Positions 10,262 through 19,388 of a stretch of DNA of 42,959 nt are shown here, one piece after another. A program made the translations under genes and the position numbers. The notes below the pieces were generated by a model. The model saw nothing but the letters and a program-made list of their open reading frames with translations, had not been told where the DNA came from and did no database searches. Position 1 is the stretch's first letter. Each line of letters begins with the position of its first letter. This DNA is from Thiococcus pfennigii (GTDB taxonomy: Bacteria > Pseudomonadota > Gammaproteobacteria > Chromatiales > Chromatiaceae), in NCBI RefSeq assembly GCF_016583835.1, contig NZ_NRRW01000031.1, positions 1 to 42,959 of the forward strand, written 5' to 3'.

Positions 10262-11203
10262 ATGCGGCTGTTCAAGACACTCGACATCGACTTCATGGGC
10301 TGGCGTCGGCCGGCCGTCATCGCCTCCGTCGTGATCTCCGTGCTGCTGGTGGGCTCGATGATCGTGCGTGGTTTCGACTTCGGCCTGGACTTCACCGGCG
10401 GGACCGTCATCGAGGTCGGCTACGAGGAGCCGACCGAGCTGGCGACGGTCCGCGAGGCCCTCGAGGGGGGCGGCTTTTCCGGCGCCATCGTCCAGTATTT
10501 CGGCTCGCGCCGCGACGTGGTGATCCGCCTGCCGCTACAGGCGGCCGGGCAGGATCCGAGCGCAGAGCTCAGCGATCGGGTCTTCCGCGCCCTGAGCGCC
10601 GCGAGCGACGGCGAGGTGGAATTGCGGCGCGCCGAGTTCGTTGGCCCGCAGGTCGGCGAGGAGTTGCGGGAGGACGGAGGGCTGGCGATGCTGTTCGCGT
10701 TGATCGGCATCCTCATCTACGTCGCCGTGCGCTTCGAGTGGCGGTTCGCGGTCGGGGCCGTCATCGCGACGATCCACGACGTGGTCGTCACGATCGGCGT
10801 CTTCTCGGTCTTCCAGATCGAGTTCAACCTGGCCGTGCTGGCCGCGGTGCTTGCGGTCATCGGCTATTCGGTCAACGACACGGTCGTCATCTTCGATCGG
10901 ATCCGCGAGAACTTCCGTCGCATCCGCAAGGGGACCGTCATCGAGATCGTCAACCGCTCGATCAACGAGACCCTGTCGCGCACCATCATCACCGGCGGTA
11001 CGACCTTGCTCGTCGTCCTCGCCCTCTACATCTTCGGCGGCGAGGTCCTGAGCGGCTTTTCGCTCGCGCTGATCATCGGCATCCTGATCGGCACCTACTC
11101 GAGCATCTATGTCGCGACGGCCACCGTCGTCTGGCTGGGGATCAGCAAGGCCGACCTGATCCCGCCGCCGAAGGAGGGGGCCGGCGCGGATGCGCGCCCG
11201 TAG
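10262..11203 (+). CDS. secF: Protein translocase subunit SecF
   Basis: Partner of SecD, 313 residues (323 in E. coli). The first span is followed by FGLDFTGGTVIEV near residue 40 and a short periplasmic domain. Five further spans include the conserved VIGYSVNDTVVIFDRIREN. GGAG lies about ten bases before the ATG. Last gene of the yajC-secD-secF operon. Confidence 0.97.
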   Translation: MRLFKTLDIDFMGWRRPAVIASVVISVLLVGSMIVRGFDFGLDFTGGTVIEVGYEEPTELATVREALEGGGFSGAIVQYFGSRRDVVIRLPLQAAGQDPSAELSDRVFRALSAASDGEVELRRAEFVGPQVGEELREDGGLAMLFALIGILIYVAVRFEWRFAVGAVIATIHDVVVTIGVFSVFQIEFNLAVLAAVLAVIGYSVNDTVVIFDRIRENFRRIRKGTVIEIVNRSINETLSRTIITGGTTLLVVLALYIFGGEVLSGFSLALIIGILIGTYSSIYVATATVVWLGISKADLIPPPKEGAGADARP

Positions 11204-11231
11204 GGACGCGCCGGACGATGCAACCCTTGCC

Positions 11232-11253
11232 GCGCGGGGCTCCGGCCCCGCGC
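11232..11253 (+). terminator. Strong hairpin after secF, possible terminator
   Basis: GCGCGGGGC and GCCCCGCGC form a perfect 9-bp stem with loop TCCG, 28 bases after the secF stop. There is no T-run, so termination without Rho is doubtful. The stretch 11254-11466 that follows shows no gene or other feature. Confidence 0.4.
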
Positions 11254-11466
11254 TGGCGTTCGGCCAGGACGACCGAGACACGGTCCGCAGCGGCGGGCGC
11301 GGTCTGCCCCGCCTGCGTCGTCCGACGCGGAGTCGGCTCGCGATCGCGGGAGATCCACCCCTCGCAGGGCCCCGGATTTTCGACGGCGATCGATGGGCCT
11401 CGCGTCGCGTCGCCTGCGGGCCGACATTGCCCCGCGGCCAAGGGCGCCCGATCTGTGTCACCTTCG

Positions 11467-11540
11467 TGACGATTCGAAAACGACCGGCGCATCTTCTTTT
11501 GAACTACGAAACACGCACGGCGGATCCGTTCTGATCCGCC
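11467..11540. repeat. Partial copy of the ACGAAACACGCG element (one arm only)
   Basis: GACGATTCGAAAACGACCGG and CATCTTCTTTTGAACTACG match the left arm of 25033-25190, then the match stops at ACACGC. It is directly followed by a perfect 8-bp hairpin, GGCGGATC/GATCCGCC (11519-11540). It is a decayed or truncated copy. Confidence 0.7.
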
Positions 11541-11566
11541 GGCGTCGCCTGCGCCGATGGCACGGC

Positions 11567-11710
11567 CCGTAGGTCGGGTTAGGCGCGCTGGCACGGCGGT
11601 CCCGGTAAAACAAAGGATGGCGCGCGCTGTAACCCGACAGGGGCCTCGGAGGGCGCCACGGTGTCGGCCGTCGGGTTACGCCCCCGCGGGGGACTAACCC
11701 GACCTAAGGG
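11567..11710. repeat. GTCGGGTTA-type intergenic repeat, copy C (reference copy)
   Basis: Bounded by inverted ends CCGTAGGTCGGGTTAG and CTAACCCGACCTAAGG. Inside are GGCACGGCGGTC, GCGCGCTGTAACCCGACAG, GGCCTCGGAGGGCGCC and the palindrome CGTCGGGTTACGCCCCC/GGGGG. It fills the gap between secF and the acetate genes. Confidence 0.8.
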
Positions 11711-11794
11711 CCGCGGCGCCGTGCGAGGGGGCGGGGTTGGGCGCCGTGGGGCGAAACGAAATATTTCCTATTGAAATAAAGGCCGCCGTCTGCA

Positions 11795-11823
11795 TTGACG
11801 GTTGCCCCCCCTGTCTCAACAAT
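11795..11823 (+). promoter_or_regulatory. Possible promoter of the DUF485-actP operon
   Basis: TTGACG (11795-11800) and AACAAT (11818-11823) are separated by 17 bases just after an AT-rich patch. It implies an untranslated leader of about 200 bases before 12033, in which I see only a small hairpin, GCGGT/ACCGC, close to the gene. Confidence 0.4.
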
Positions 11824-12032
11824 CTGCGGGCCTTGCCGTAGCCGCATCGCGGCGGGCTTGTCTGCTTGTCAATTCGGCGCCGCGGTCGTCCAGCCAGCCA
11901 GAGCCGGAGCGCGCGTGCCCTGCTTATCTGCCGTCCATTCGCTGCCGCGGGCGCCTGAGTGGGCGGATTCTCGTGCGGTTGGACCGCGCCGAATCGGCAA
12001 ACCGAGTGTCCTCTAATGGAAAGGGTAACTAC

Positions 12033-12341
12033 ATGCAAGAAGATTCGGTGGCGGCCATCAAGGGCCATCCGCTGTATGCGGAGCTGGTGGCCAAACGCAA
12101 ACGCTTCGCCTGGATACTGACGATCCTGATGCTGGCGATCTATTACGGCTTCATCCTGGTGATCGCGTTCGAGCCCCAGTGGCTGGCGCAGCCCATCGCC
12201 GAGGGGGCGGTTACGACCATCGGCATCCCGATCGGCGTCGCGATCATCGTCAGCGCCTTCATCCTGACCGGGATCTACGTCTATCGCGCCAATGGCGAGT
12301 TCGATCGCATGACCCGCACGATTCGGGAGGACCTGCTTTGA
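12033..12341 (+). CDS. DUF485 inner-membrane protein (YjcH-like)
   Basis: A 102-residue protein with two membrane spans (about 27-48 and 62-86) and the family start [13 protein letters not shown]. In E. coli the homologue yjcH lies between acs and actP and is co-transcribed with the acetate symporter; its exact role is unknown, perhaps an accessory subunit. The ATG has GGAAAGGG about eight bases upstream. Its stop TGA overlaps the TTG start of actP by three bases, so the two are translationally coupled. Confidence 0.93.
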   Translation: MQEDSVAAIKGHPLYAELVAKRKRFAWILTILMLAIYYGFILVIAFEPQWLAQPIAEGAVTTIGIPIGVAIIVSAFILTGIYVYRANGEFDRMTRTIREDLL

Positions 12342-14047
12342 GACGCATCGGTCCCTGGGGCCTTCTGGCCCTCCTGCTCATCCCCGTCGCCCTGGCCGCG
12401 GCACCGGCGCTGACCGGCGCGGTCGAGAAGCAACCGGTCAATACCAGCGCCGTGGCCATGTTCCTCGTCTTCGTCGCGGGGACCCTGGGCATCACCTACT
12501 GGGCCTCCCGGCGGACCCGCACCGCCAGGGACTTCTATACCGCTGGCGGCGGCATCACCGGCTTCCAGAATGGTCTGGCGATCGCCGGGGACTATATGTC
12601 CGCAGCGTCCTTCCTCGGTATCTCGGGGCTCGTGTTCGCCTCCGGTTACGATGGGCTCATCTACTCGATCGGCTTCCTGGTCGGCTGGCCCATCATCATG
12701 TTCCTGATCGCCGAGCAGATCCGCAATCTGGGCAAGTTCACCTTCGCCGATGTCGCCTCGTACCGCTTCGGTCAGACCCCGATCCGCACCATGGCGGCGA
12801 CCTCGTCGCTGGTAGTCGTGGCCTTCTATCTGATCGCGCAGATGGTCGGCGCCGGCAAGCTCATCGAACTGCTGTTCGGCCTCGACTATTGGATTGCCGT
12901 GGTCGCCGTCGGCGTGCTCATGATGGTCTATGTGATCTTCGGCGGCATGACGGCCACCACATGGGTGCAGATCACCAAGGCGGTACTGCTCCTCGCGGGG
13001 GCGACCTTCATGGCCGGCGCGGCCCTCATGCACTTCGGCTTCTCGCCGGAGGAGATGTTCAAGCAGGCGGTCGCGCACCATGGCAGCGGCGAGTCCATCA
13101 TGGGGCCGGGCACCCTGGTCAAGGATCCGATCAACGCCATCTCGCTCGGCCTGGCGCTGATGTTCGGCACCGCTGGTCTGCCCCATATCCTGATGCGCTT
13201 CTTCACGGTGCCGAACGCCAAGGAGGCGCGCAAGTCGGTCTTCTACGCGACCGGCTTCATCGGCTACTTCTACGTCCTGACCTTCATCATCGGCTTCGCG
13301 GCGATCGCGCTGCTCACCCAGCACCCGGAGTGGTTCAAGGGGGGCGCCCTCGTCGATGGCGTCGTGGCCGATCCCAAGGGCCTGGTCGGCGGCACCAACA
13401 TGGTCGCGATCAAGCTCGCCGAGGCGGTCGGGGGGAGCATCTTCCTCGGCTTCATCTCGGCGGTGGCCTTCGCCACCATCCTGGCGGTGGTCGCGGGGCT
13501 GACCCTGGCCGGCGCCTCGGCGATCTCCCATGACCTCTATGCGAGCGTCATCGCGCGCGGCCGCGGCAACGAGGCGACCGAGATCCGCATCTCGCGGATC
13601 GCGACCTTCGTCCTCGGTTTGGTCGCGATCGCCCTGGGCATCGCCTTCGAGAGCCAGAACGTCGCCTTCATGGTCGGGCTCGCCTTCGCGGTCGCGGCCA
13701 GCGCCAACTTCCCGGTCCTCGCCGCCTCCATCTTCTGGGGCAAGATGACCACCCGCGGGGCGCTTTTCGGCGGCTTCGCCGGGCTGTTGAGCGCGGTGGC
13801 GCTGACGGTCCTGTCCAAGGCGGTCTGGGGCGACGTGCTCGGCAACCTGGGCGCCGATGGCAAGCCGGTGGGTCTGGTCCCGTTGGACAACCCGGCCATC
13901 GTCTCGATCCCGGTCGCCTTCTTCTGCATCTGGCTCTTCTCGGTCCTGGATCGCTCGGAGCGGGCCAAGAACGAGCGTGCCGCCTACGAGGCCCAGAAGG
14001 TGCGTTGCGAGACCGGTATCGGTGCCGACGGGGCCGTCGCGCACTGA
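12338..14047 (+). CDS. actP: Cation/acetate symporter ActP
   Basis: A sodium:solute symporter-family protein for acetate and other short carboxylates; inner membrane. The 569 residues begin with a hydrophobic signal-like segment ([19 protein letters not shown]), as in E. coli ActP. About thirteen spans follow, with [14 protein letters not shown] and [16 protein letters not shown] matching the family. The start is TTG at 12338, overlapping the DUF485 stop, with GGGAGG seven bases upstream; no ATG exists before the first transmembrane helix. A charged cytoplasmic tail of about 30 residues ends the protein. No acetyl-CoA synthetase gene is adjacent, unlike E. coli. Confidence 0.95.
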   Translation: MRRIGPWGLLALLLIPVALAAAPALTGAVEKQPVNTSAVAMFLVFVAGTLGITYWASRRTRTARDFYTAGGGITGFQNGLAIAGDYMSAASFLGISGLVFASGYDGLIYSIGFLVGWPIIMFLIAEQIRNLGKFTFADVASYRFGQTPIRTMAATSSLVVVAFYLIAQMVGAGKLIELLFGLDYWIAVVAVGVLMMVYVIFGGMTATTWVQITKAVLLLAGATFMAGAALMHFGFSPEEMFKQAVAHHGSGESIMGPGTLVKDPINAISLGLALMFGTAGLPHILMRFFTVPNAKEARKSVFYATGFIGYFYVLTFIIGFAAIALLTQHPEWFKGGALVDGVVADPKGLVGGTNMVAIKLAEAVGGSIFLGFISAVAFATILAVVAGLTLAGASAISHDLYASVIARGRGNEATEIRISRIATFVLGLVAIALGIAFESQNVAFMVGLAFAVAASANFPVLAASIFWGKMTTRGALFGGFAGLLSAVALTVLSKAVWGDVLGNLGADGKPVGLVPLDNPAIVSIPVAFFCIWLFSVLDRSERAKNERAAYEAQKVRCETGIGADGAVAH

Positions 14048-14081
14048 GGCCGACCCGGCCGCGGACAGGGATGTCCGCTTC

Positions 14082-14239
14082 GGGAGCGCCGAGCCCCAGC
14101 TCGGCAATCCTCGCTGCGCGTGCTCAGGCTCCAGCACTCGCAGCCTCCCGGGGTAGCGAATCGGCCAAGCGAAGGGTGATGGATTGCAGCACGGCAGGGG
14201 CTTGGCTCGAGCTGAGCCGAGCTGGGGCTCGGCGTTCCC
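14082..14239. repeat. Pair of 24-bp inverted repeats around GCCGAGCTGGGGCTCGGC
   Basis: Arms 14082-14105 and 14216-14239 are reverse complements with one mismatch, separated by 110 bases. Each arm is itself a hairpin (GCCGAGC/GCTCGGC). A third half-unit, GGGCTCGGCGTTCC, follows at about 14243. The rest of the 316-bp gap between actP and suhB holds nothing I recognise. Confidence 0.75.
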
Positions 14240-14363
14240 AGAGGGCTCGGCGTTCCGGGGGGCGGTATTGTTCAACGGCCGCACCGTTTCGGCCGGCGAA
14301 GCAGTTGTCGGCACCGGTTGGTGCCTCCGAGCGGGCGGCCTGCGCGGCGCCCGGCGGACGGGG

Positions 14364-15161
14364 TCAGGCGGGCAGCGTCTCGTCGAGGAAGGGCCGGATC
14401 CGGCCCAGCATCGCCTGATGGACCTTGAGGTTCCCGGCGACTAGATTGCCGGTATGGAGGAAGTTGCCGCCGCCGGCGAGGTCGGTCACGGTGCCACCGG
14501 CCTCGGCGATCAGCACGGCACCGCCGGCCAGATCCCAGGGGGCGAGGCCCAGTTCCCAGAAGCCGTCGAGGCGCCCGGCTGCGACATAGGCGAGATCGAG
14601 CGAGGCCGATCCGGGGCGCCGGATCCCGGCCGCCTCCTGCATGATGGCCCGCAGCATACCGAGGTAGCGGTCCATGTACTTCTGGTCGCGGAACGGAAAA
14701 CCGGTCCCGATCAGCGCGCCGTCGAGCCCCGGGCGCTTGCCCACGCGCAGCCGTCGATCGTTGAGGTGGGCCCCTTGTCCGCGCACGGCCGTGAACATCT
14801 CCTCCGAGAGCGGGTTGTAGACCAGCCCGAGCTCCAGCTTGCCGCGGTGCTTCAGGCCGATCGAGACCGCGAACTGCGGGAAGCCGTGGAGGTAGTTGGT
14901 CGTGCCGTCGAGCGGATCGATGATCCAGACCGTCTCGCCATCGCCGTGCTGGCCGCTCTCCTCGGCGAGGATCGCATGGGACGGATACTTGCCGCGCAGC
15001 TCGTTGACGATCGCCGCCTCGGCGGCGCGGTCGACCTCGGTGACGAAGTCGTTGCGGCCCTTGTCGTGGACGGCGAGTTGGTCGGCGCGATCGAAGTGAC
15101 GCAGCAGCACCCGGCCGGCCTGACGCGCGGCGCGGGTGGCGATATTCAGCATGGGGTTCAT
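14364..15161 (-). CDS. suhB: Inositol-1-monophosphatase family protein SuhB
   Basis: Magnesium-dependent phosphatase fold; the E. coli protein also works in rRNA transcription antitermination. The 265 residues carry metal-binding Glu in AEESG near 67, the signature WIIDPLDGTTNYLHGFP near 80-96 and a second motif APWDLAGGAVLIAEAGG near 210-226. I chose the ATG at 15161, which gives the family length (267 in E. coli); an open frame extends 35 codons further without typical sequence. It is divergent from trmJ over 104 bp. Confidence 0.94.
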   Translation of the reverse strand: MNPMLNIATRAARQAGRVLLRHFDRADQLAVHDKGRNDFVTEVDRAAEAAIVNELRGKYPSHAILAEESGQHGDGETVWIIDPLDGTTNYLHGFPQFAVSIGLKHRGKLELGLVYNPLSEEMFTAVRGQGAHLNDRRLRVGKRPGLDGALIGTGFPFRDQKYMDRYLGMLRAIMQEAAGIRRPGSASLDLAYVAAGRLDGFWELGLAPWDLAGGAVLIAEAGGTVTDLAGGGNFLHTGNLVAGNLKVHQAMLGRIRPFLDETLPA

Positions 15162-15199
15162 GCGCGACACGATACCCGAACCGCCTCGCGGGCGAAAGC

Positions 15200-15228
15200 T
15201 TGACAATCGCCCCCTGTTTTTCTGAACT
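15200..15228 (+). promoter_or_regulatory. Possible promoter of trmJ
   Basis: A perfect TTGACA (15200-15205) is followed after 17 bases by TGAACT (15223-15228), a weak -10. The predicted start lies about 30 bases before the trmJ ATG. Confidence 0.4.
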
Positions 15229-15251
15229 GGCACGCCCCAGGAGTGCCGCCG

Positions 15252-15269
15252 ATGAATAGCGTTCAATGA
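15252..15269 (+). CDS. Possible five-codon leader reading frame overlapping the trmJ start
   Basis: ATG AAT AGC GTT CAA TGA (MNSVQ) is preceded by AGGAG at eight bases. Its TGA overlaps the trmJ ATG as ATGA. trmJ itself has no ribosome site at a normal distance, so ribosomes ending this mini-frame could restart on trmJ. This is inference from spacing only. Confidence 0.35.
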   Translation: MNSVQ

Positions 15270-16051
15270 CCGATCCAGAGACCTCTCCGCTCGCGCGGAT
15301 CCGCTTCGTGCTCGTCGAGACGACCCACACCGGCAACATCGGTGCCGTCGCCCGGGCGATGAAGAACATGGGCCTGCGCCGGCTGCATCTGGTCAGCCCG
15401 CGCCAACCGCCCGACGCCGAGGCGATCGCCCGCGCCTCCGGCGCCGACGACCTGCTGGCCGCCGCCGAGGTCCATCCCGACCTGGTCTCGGCGCTGGCCG
15501 GCTGCCGGCGCGTCATCGGCTCGAGCGCCCGTCATCGGGCCGTCGCCTGGCCGCTGGTCGAGCCCCCGGCGGCGGCGCGGCTGCTGCTGGAGGAGGCGCG
15601 CCATGGGGACGTGGCGCTGGTCTTCGGCCGCGAGTGTTCGGGGCTCAGCAACGACGAACTGGCCCGCTGCCAGTATCTCGCGCACATCCCGACCGACCCG
15701 GACTTCAGCTCGCTGAACCTGGCGGCGGCGGCCCAGGTCTTCGCCTACGAGTTGCGCCGGGTCTGGCTGGAGCAGGCCGACGCGGCGCCGGCGGCGGCCC
15801 CGCGCGACCTGGCCCCGAGCGAGGCGCTGGAGGGCTTCTTCGCGCACCTCGACCAGACGCTGCTCGACATCGGTTTCGCCGACCCCGAGCAGTCGAGCAA
15901 ATTGGGCCGGCGCCTGCGCCGGCTCTTCCAGCGCGCCGAGCCGGATCGCACCGAGCTCAACATCCTGCGCGGCATCCTGAGCGCCGCCCAAGGCCGCAAG
16001 TCGCCGGGGCGTTTCGCCCGCGCCGCGGCGCCGGCGCCGCGCGAGGAATGA
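15266..16051 (+). CDS. trmJ: tRNA (cytidine/uridine-32 2'-O-)methyltransferase TrmJ
   Basis: A SPOUT-fold enzyme using SAM to methylate the ribose of nucleotide 32 in tRNA. The 261 residues carry [20 protein letters not shown] at the start, [13 protein letters not shown] near 120 and [19 protein letters not shown] near 140, the knotted SAM-binding core. A C-terminal helical part runs to a basic, Ala/Pro-rich tail. The ATG at 15266 matches the family start. In many relatives trmJ precedes cysE and iscR; here cysE follows 29 bases later and no iscR is present. Confidence 0.93.
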   Translation: MTDPETSPLARIRFVLVETTHTGNIGAVARAMKNMGLRRLHLVSPRQPPDAEAIARASGADDLLAAAEVHPDLVSALAGCRRVIGSSARHRAVAWPLVEPPAAARLLLEEARHGDVALVFGRECSGLSNDELARCQYLAHIPTDPDFSSLNLAAAAQVFAYELRRVWLEQADAAPAAAPRDLAPSEALEGFFAHLDQTLLDIGFADPEQSSKLGRRLRRLFQRAEPDRTELNILRGILSAAQGRKSPGRFARAAAPAPREE

Positions 16052-16080
16052 CGAGACCGCGGCCCGGGGAGGGCCATGCC

Positions 16081-16857
16081 ATGTTCGAGCGACTGCGCGA
16101 AGATATCCACTGCGTCTTCGACCGCGACCCGGCGGCGCGCACCGTCCTGGAGGTCGTCACGACCTATCCGGGGTTCCACGCGATCCTGATGCACCGCCTC
16201 ACCCATTACCTTTGGGGACGGGGCCTCAAGTGGCTGGCGCGGGTGCTGGCGAATGTCGCCCGCCTGTTCACCGGCATCGAGATCCATCCGGCGGCCGAGA
16301 TCGGTCGGCGGTTCTTCATCGACCACGGGATGGGCGTAGTGATCGGCGAGACGGCCGTGATCGGCGACGACTGCACCCTCTATCACGGCGTGACGCTCGG
16401 TGGCACCAGCTGGCAGAAGGGCAAGCGCCACCCGACCCTCGGGCGCGACGTCGTCGTCGGGGCCGGGGCCAAGGTGCTCGGGCCGATCCGGATCGGCGAC
16501 GGGGTGCGGATCGGCTCGAACGCCGTCGTCGTCAAGTCGGTCGACGCCGGGGCGACCGTCGTCGGTGTCCCGGGTCACGTCATCGAGCGCCCGAGCGGCG
16601 AGCAGTCGCAGCGCCGGGTGGACACCGCCAAGCGGATCGGCTTCGACGCCTACGGCGCGACGCGCGATGCCCCCGATCCGGTCGCCCATGCCGTCAACCG
16701 GATGCTCGACCACATCCACCTGATGGATCAGCGGTTGGAGGCCATGTCCCAAGCCTTGGAGCGTCACGGCATCGGCGGCCACTTCAGCCATCTGCCGGAA
16801 CTGGAATCCTGCGAGATCCACTCGACCGCGCCGGCCGAGCACGATACCGGCTGCTGA
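16081..16857 (+). CDS. cysE: Serine O-acetyltransferase
   Basis: Makes O-acetylserine from serine and acetyl-CoA, the committed step of cysteine synthesis. It has 258 residues of the short (EpsC-like) type. A helical N-terminus ([20 protein letters not shown]) is followed by a left-handed beta-helix with hexapeptide repeats, including [39 protein letters not shown] and [16 protein letters not shown] chose the ATG at 16081 because GGGGAGGG lies about seven bases upstream; an in-frame ATG at 16048, overlapping the trmJ stop, would add 11 residues. The C-terminus ends in cysteine. Confidence 0.95.
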   Translation: MFERLREDIHCVFDRDPAARTVLEVVTTYPGFHAILMHRLTHYLWGRGLKWLARVLANVARLFTGIEIHPAAEIGRRFFIDHGMGVVIGETAVIGDDCTLYHGVTLGGTSWQKGKRHPTLGRDVVVGAGAKVLGPIRIGDGVRIGSNAVVVKSVDAGATVVGVPGHVIERPSGEQSQRRVDTAKRIGFDAYGATRDAPDPVAHAVNRMLDHIHLMDQRLEAMSQALERHGIGGHFSHLPELESCEIHSTAPAEHDTGC

Positions 16858-16874
16858 GGTGCGCGCGAGCGGTC

Positions 16875-17189
16875 TCAGCCCTGGTCCCAGGTCACGTTTG
16901 CCTGGGCCTTGGCCGCGGCCTTGAGCAGCGCGATCAGCGGCAGGGCGCGGTGCGCGAGGCTGACGTGGACCTGCTCCTCGTCGCGCGCGCCCTCCTGCGG
17001 TGGATCGAGTGGCCGGTCGGGATGCTCGCCGACCGCGGCCTCGAGCCGCGCGAGGGCCTCCGGGATGTCTTCGGCGAGGAGGGCGCCGGGGATGGCGCCG
17101 CTGTGGCCCATCAGCCCGAGCAGGGTCTTGGCGACGTGGCCGAACATGGTGATGTCGGCATAGGCGGATGTCTTGAAGGTGATCAGCAT
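16875..17189 (-). CDS. DUF1840 family protein
   Basis: A 104-residue soluble protein of unknown function found in beta- and gammaproteobacteria. The start MLITFKTSAYADITMFGHVA and the GHSGAIPGALLAEDIPEAL stretch are characteristic. The ATG at 17189 has GAGG six bases upstream. It is convergent with cysE and lies downstream of rsmE on the same strand (168 bp gap with no feature seen). Confidence 0.88.
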   Translation of the reverse strand: MLITFKTSAYADITMFGHVAKTLLGLMGHSGAIPGALLAEDIPEALARLEAAVGEHPDRPLDPPQEGARDEEQVHVSLAHRALPLIALLKAAAKAQANVTWDQG

Positions 17190-17357
17190 TGTGACCTCGC
17201 TCGTCTGCGTCTGGCGGTGGATGGCCTCTCGGTGCCCGGTGTGGCAGGCCTTGCGGGGATCGCATCGGGGCCGCCAGGTCGCCCCTGACGTCGCCCTCGC
17301 TCGGTGAGATGGGGGCGGGTCGGGCGGCACCCACCCGGCGGCCCCAGGCCCGACCGC

Positions 17358-18098
17358 TCAGGCGGGGGTGGTGCGGAAGTCGCCCCAGAGGGCCTGGATC
17401 GCGGCCAGGGCCGCGAGCGGGGCCGTCTCGGTGCGCAGGATCCGCGGGCCGAGGCGCACGCCGGTGAAGCCGTGCGCGCGGGCCGCGGCGCGCTCCCGCT
17501 CGCTCAGGCCGCCCTCGGGGCCGACCAGCAGCGTCAGCGGGCCGGATGGGGGCGGCAGGTCGCTCAGGGCGCGCTCGGCGCGCGGGTCGAGCAGCAGGCC
17601 GCCGGGCTGGCGCTCGCCCAGCCAATCGGCCAGGCGGGCCGCCGCGGCCAGCCGCGGCAGTCGGCGCCGCCCGCTCTGTTCGCAGGCCGCGATCAGGATG
17701 CCCCGCCAGTGCTGGGCGCGCTTGGTCAGCCGCTCGCCGTCGAGGCGCACGACCGTGCGCTCGGTGAAGAGGGGCTGGACCTCGGCGACGCCCAGTTCGA
17801 CGGCCTTCTGGAGCGCGAACTCGAGGCGCTCGCCCTTGGCGATACCGATCCCGAGGCGCAGCGTCAGCGGCGGCACCGGCTCGACCTCGCCGGCCGCCTC
17901 GATCGCGACGGTCGCCCCGCGGCGGTCCGCATCGAGCAGTCGGGCGCGGTAGTCGACGCCGTCGCCGTTGAAGAGGACGAATTCGGCCCCGGCGGCGAGG
18001 CGCAGGACCCCGAGCAGGTGCTGCGTGGGGCCGCCGGGCAGGCGCACCTGTTGGCCCGCCGCGAGCGGTGCGTCGACATGGATGCGGGTCTCGCGCAA
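17358..18098 (-). CDS. rsmE: 16S rRNA (uracil-1498 N3)-methyltransferase RsmE
   Basis: Methylates U1498 of 16S rRNA with SAM. It has 246 residues (243 in E. coli). The N-terminal PUA-like part starts RETRIHVDAPL. The SPOUT domain has FALQKAVELGV, the LIAACEQSGR loop, LLVGPEGGLSERE and LGPRILRTETAPLAAL. The start is TTG at 18098 with GGAG about seven bases upstream; no ATG or GTG fits the family N-terminus. It starts 17 bases after the DUF423 stop. Confidence 0.94.
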   Translation of the reverse strand: MRETRIHVDAPLAAGQQVRLPGGPTQHLLGVLRLAAGAEFVLFNGDGVDYRARLLDADRRGATVAIEAAGEVEPVPPLTLRLGIGIAKGERLEFALQKAVELGVAEVQPLFTERTVVRLDGERLTKRAQHWRGILIAACEQSGRRRLPRLAAAARLADWLGERQPGGLLLDPRAERALSDLPPPSGPLTLLVGPEGGLSERERAAARAHGFTGVRLGPRILRTETAPLAALAAIQALWGDFRTTPA

Positions 18099-18115
18099 GG
18101 TCCGCTCCGCGCGCG

Positions 18116-18553
18116 CTATCGCAGGCCGCGCCAGGCGCCGACGGCGAGCAGGCCCCAGGCGAGGAGGAGCGCGACCCCGCCGAACGGGGTCACGGCGCCC
18201 CAGGCGCGCGCGCCGGTGAGGACGAGGGCCAAGAGGCTCCCGCTGAAGACCAGGGTGCCGACGAGGAAGGTCCAGGCCGCCGCGCCGATGAGGCCCAGGC
18301 CGGGGCGCTGCAGCGCCAGCAGGCCGCAGACGAGCAGCGCGATCGCGTGCATCCCGAGATAGGTCGTCGCCGTCTCCCAGGTGGCGATGAGGCCCTCGGC
18401 GAGGTGGTCGCGCAGCGCATGGGCGCCGAAGGCCCCGAGGGCGACCGAGAGCAGGCCGCCCAGGGCACCGAGGACGAGCCAAACCCTGGCCATCCCGGCC
18501 CCGGCGCGGGCCTCGGTGCGGGCGGTCGTCTGGGACGTCTGGGGGTGGGTCAT
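18116..18553 (-). CDS. DUF423 membrane protein (YgdD-like)
   Basis: Small inner-membrane protein of unknown function. Up to 145 residues with four predicted spans; the signature LGALGGLLSVALGAFGAHAL starts the first. VFSGSLLALVLTG and the closing GVALLLAWGLLAVGAWRGL are also typical. Neither the ATG at 18553 nor the ATG at 18493 (125 residues) has a clear ribosome site; the shorter form better matches the family start. It lies between the algR-like gene and rsmE, all leftward. Confidence 0.88.
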   Translation of the reverse strand: MTHPQTSQTTARTEARAGAGMARVWLVLGALGGLLSVALGAFGAHALRDHLAEGLIATWETATTYLGMHAIALLVCGLLALQRPGLGLIGAAAWTFLVGTLVFSGSLLALVLTGARAWGAVTPFGGVALLLAWGLLAVGAWRGLR

Positions 18554-18638
18554 GCGGGTCGGGCGCGGCGCGCGTGGTGGAGTGGATGGGCCTATTTTGA
18601 CAGCAAGCGTCGGCCGGCACTACCGCGACGGCGGCGGG

Positions 18639-19388
18639 TCAATCGGGGACGCCGGCGCGCATCCAGCGGCGGACCTCGGGCAGGTGGCGGCGGCTGACCT
18701 GGAGGCGCTCGGGGCAGCCGCGCAGGGTCACGAGGGTCGTCCCGTCCAAGGTCCGCTCCAGGCCGGTCACGCGGTCGCGGGCCACCAGCGTGTTGCGGTG
18801 GATGCGCAGGAACCGTCCGGGGAATTCGTCCTCGAGCGCCTTCAGCGAGTCGTCGAGCAGCAACTCGCCGCCGTCGTAGTGGACCGTGACGTATTTCTGC
18901 TCGGCGAACAGGTAGTGGATCTCCTCGAGGGGCACCCGCTTCAGCCCGCCGCGATAGCGGGCGCTCAGGTGGCGGCGGGGCGGCGCGGTCGTCGCCTCGG
19001 CGAGCCCGAGGGCCTGGCGCTGTGGGCGCGTCGTGATCGGCAGTCGCGCGAGCGCCTCGGCGAGGCGCTCGCGGCGCACCGGCTTGACCAGGTAGTCCCG
19101 GACCTGGTGGGCGAACGCGGCGAGTGCATACCGGGTGTAGGCGGTGACCAGGATCACGGCCGGCGGGGGGTCGAGCTCGGCGAGGCGGGCGGCGCACTCC
19201 AGGCCGTCCATGCCGGGCATCTGCACGTCGAGCAGGACCAGGTCGACCGGGACCTCGGCGCAGAAGGCCAGCGCCTCGTCGCCATCGGCCGCCTCGCCGA
19301 CGACGGCGTGTCCGGCGTCGAGCTCCTCGATCAGCCGACTGAGCCGTGCGCGTGCCGGGGCCTCGTCGTCGACGACGAGGATCTTCAT
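18639..19388 (-). CDS. algR: LytTR-type response regulator (AlgR-like)
   Basis: DNA-binding regulator of 249 residues. The receiver domain (1-120) has the acidic pair in VVDDE, phospho-acceptor Asp54 in LVLLDVQMPG and the conserved lysine in YLVKPV. A LytTR DNA-binding domain (about 145-245) has the pattern IHYLFAEQKYVTVHY and FLRIHRNTLVARDRV. The ATG at 19388 has GGAGG eight bases upstream and overlaps the kinase stop by four bases (ATGA). In Pseudomonas the homologous pair controls alginate and twitching; targets here are unknown. Confidence 0.93.
   Translation of the reverse strand: MKILVVDDEAPARARLSRLIEELDAGHAVVGEAADGDEALAFCAEVPVDLVLLDVQMPGMDGLECAARLAELDPPPAVILVTAYTRYALAAFAHQVRDYLVKPVRRERLAEALARLPITTRPQRQALGLAEATTAPPRRHLSARYRGGLKRVPLEEIHYLFAEQKYVTVHYDGGELLLDDSLKALEDEFPGRFLRIHRNTLVARDRVTGLERTLDGTTLVTLRGCPERLQVSRRHLPEVRRWMRAGVPD

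Noticed and set aside
11204-11466. Small gene after secF
   Set aside because: No frame with a family signature or ribosome site; only a hairpin is clear.
12281-14314. Leftward 677-codon frame opposite actP
   Set aside because: Composition is Asp/Arg/Gly-rich antisense to a clear membrane transporter.
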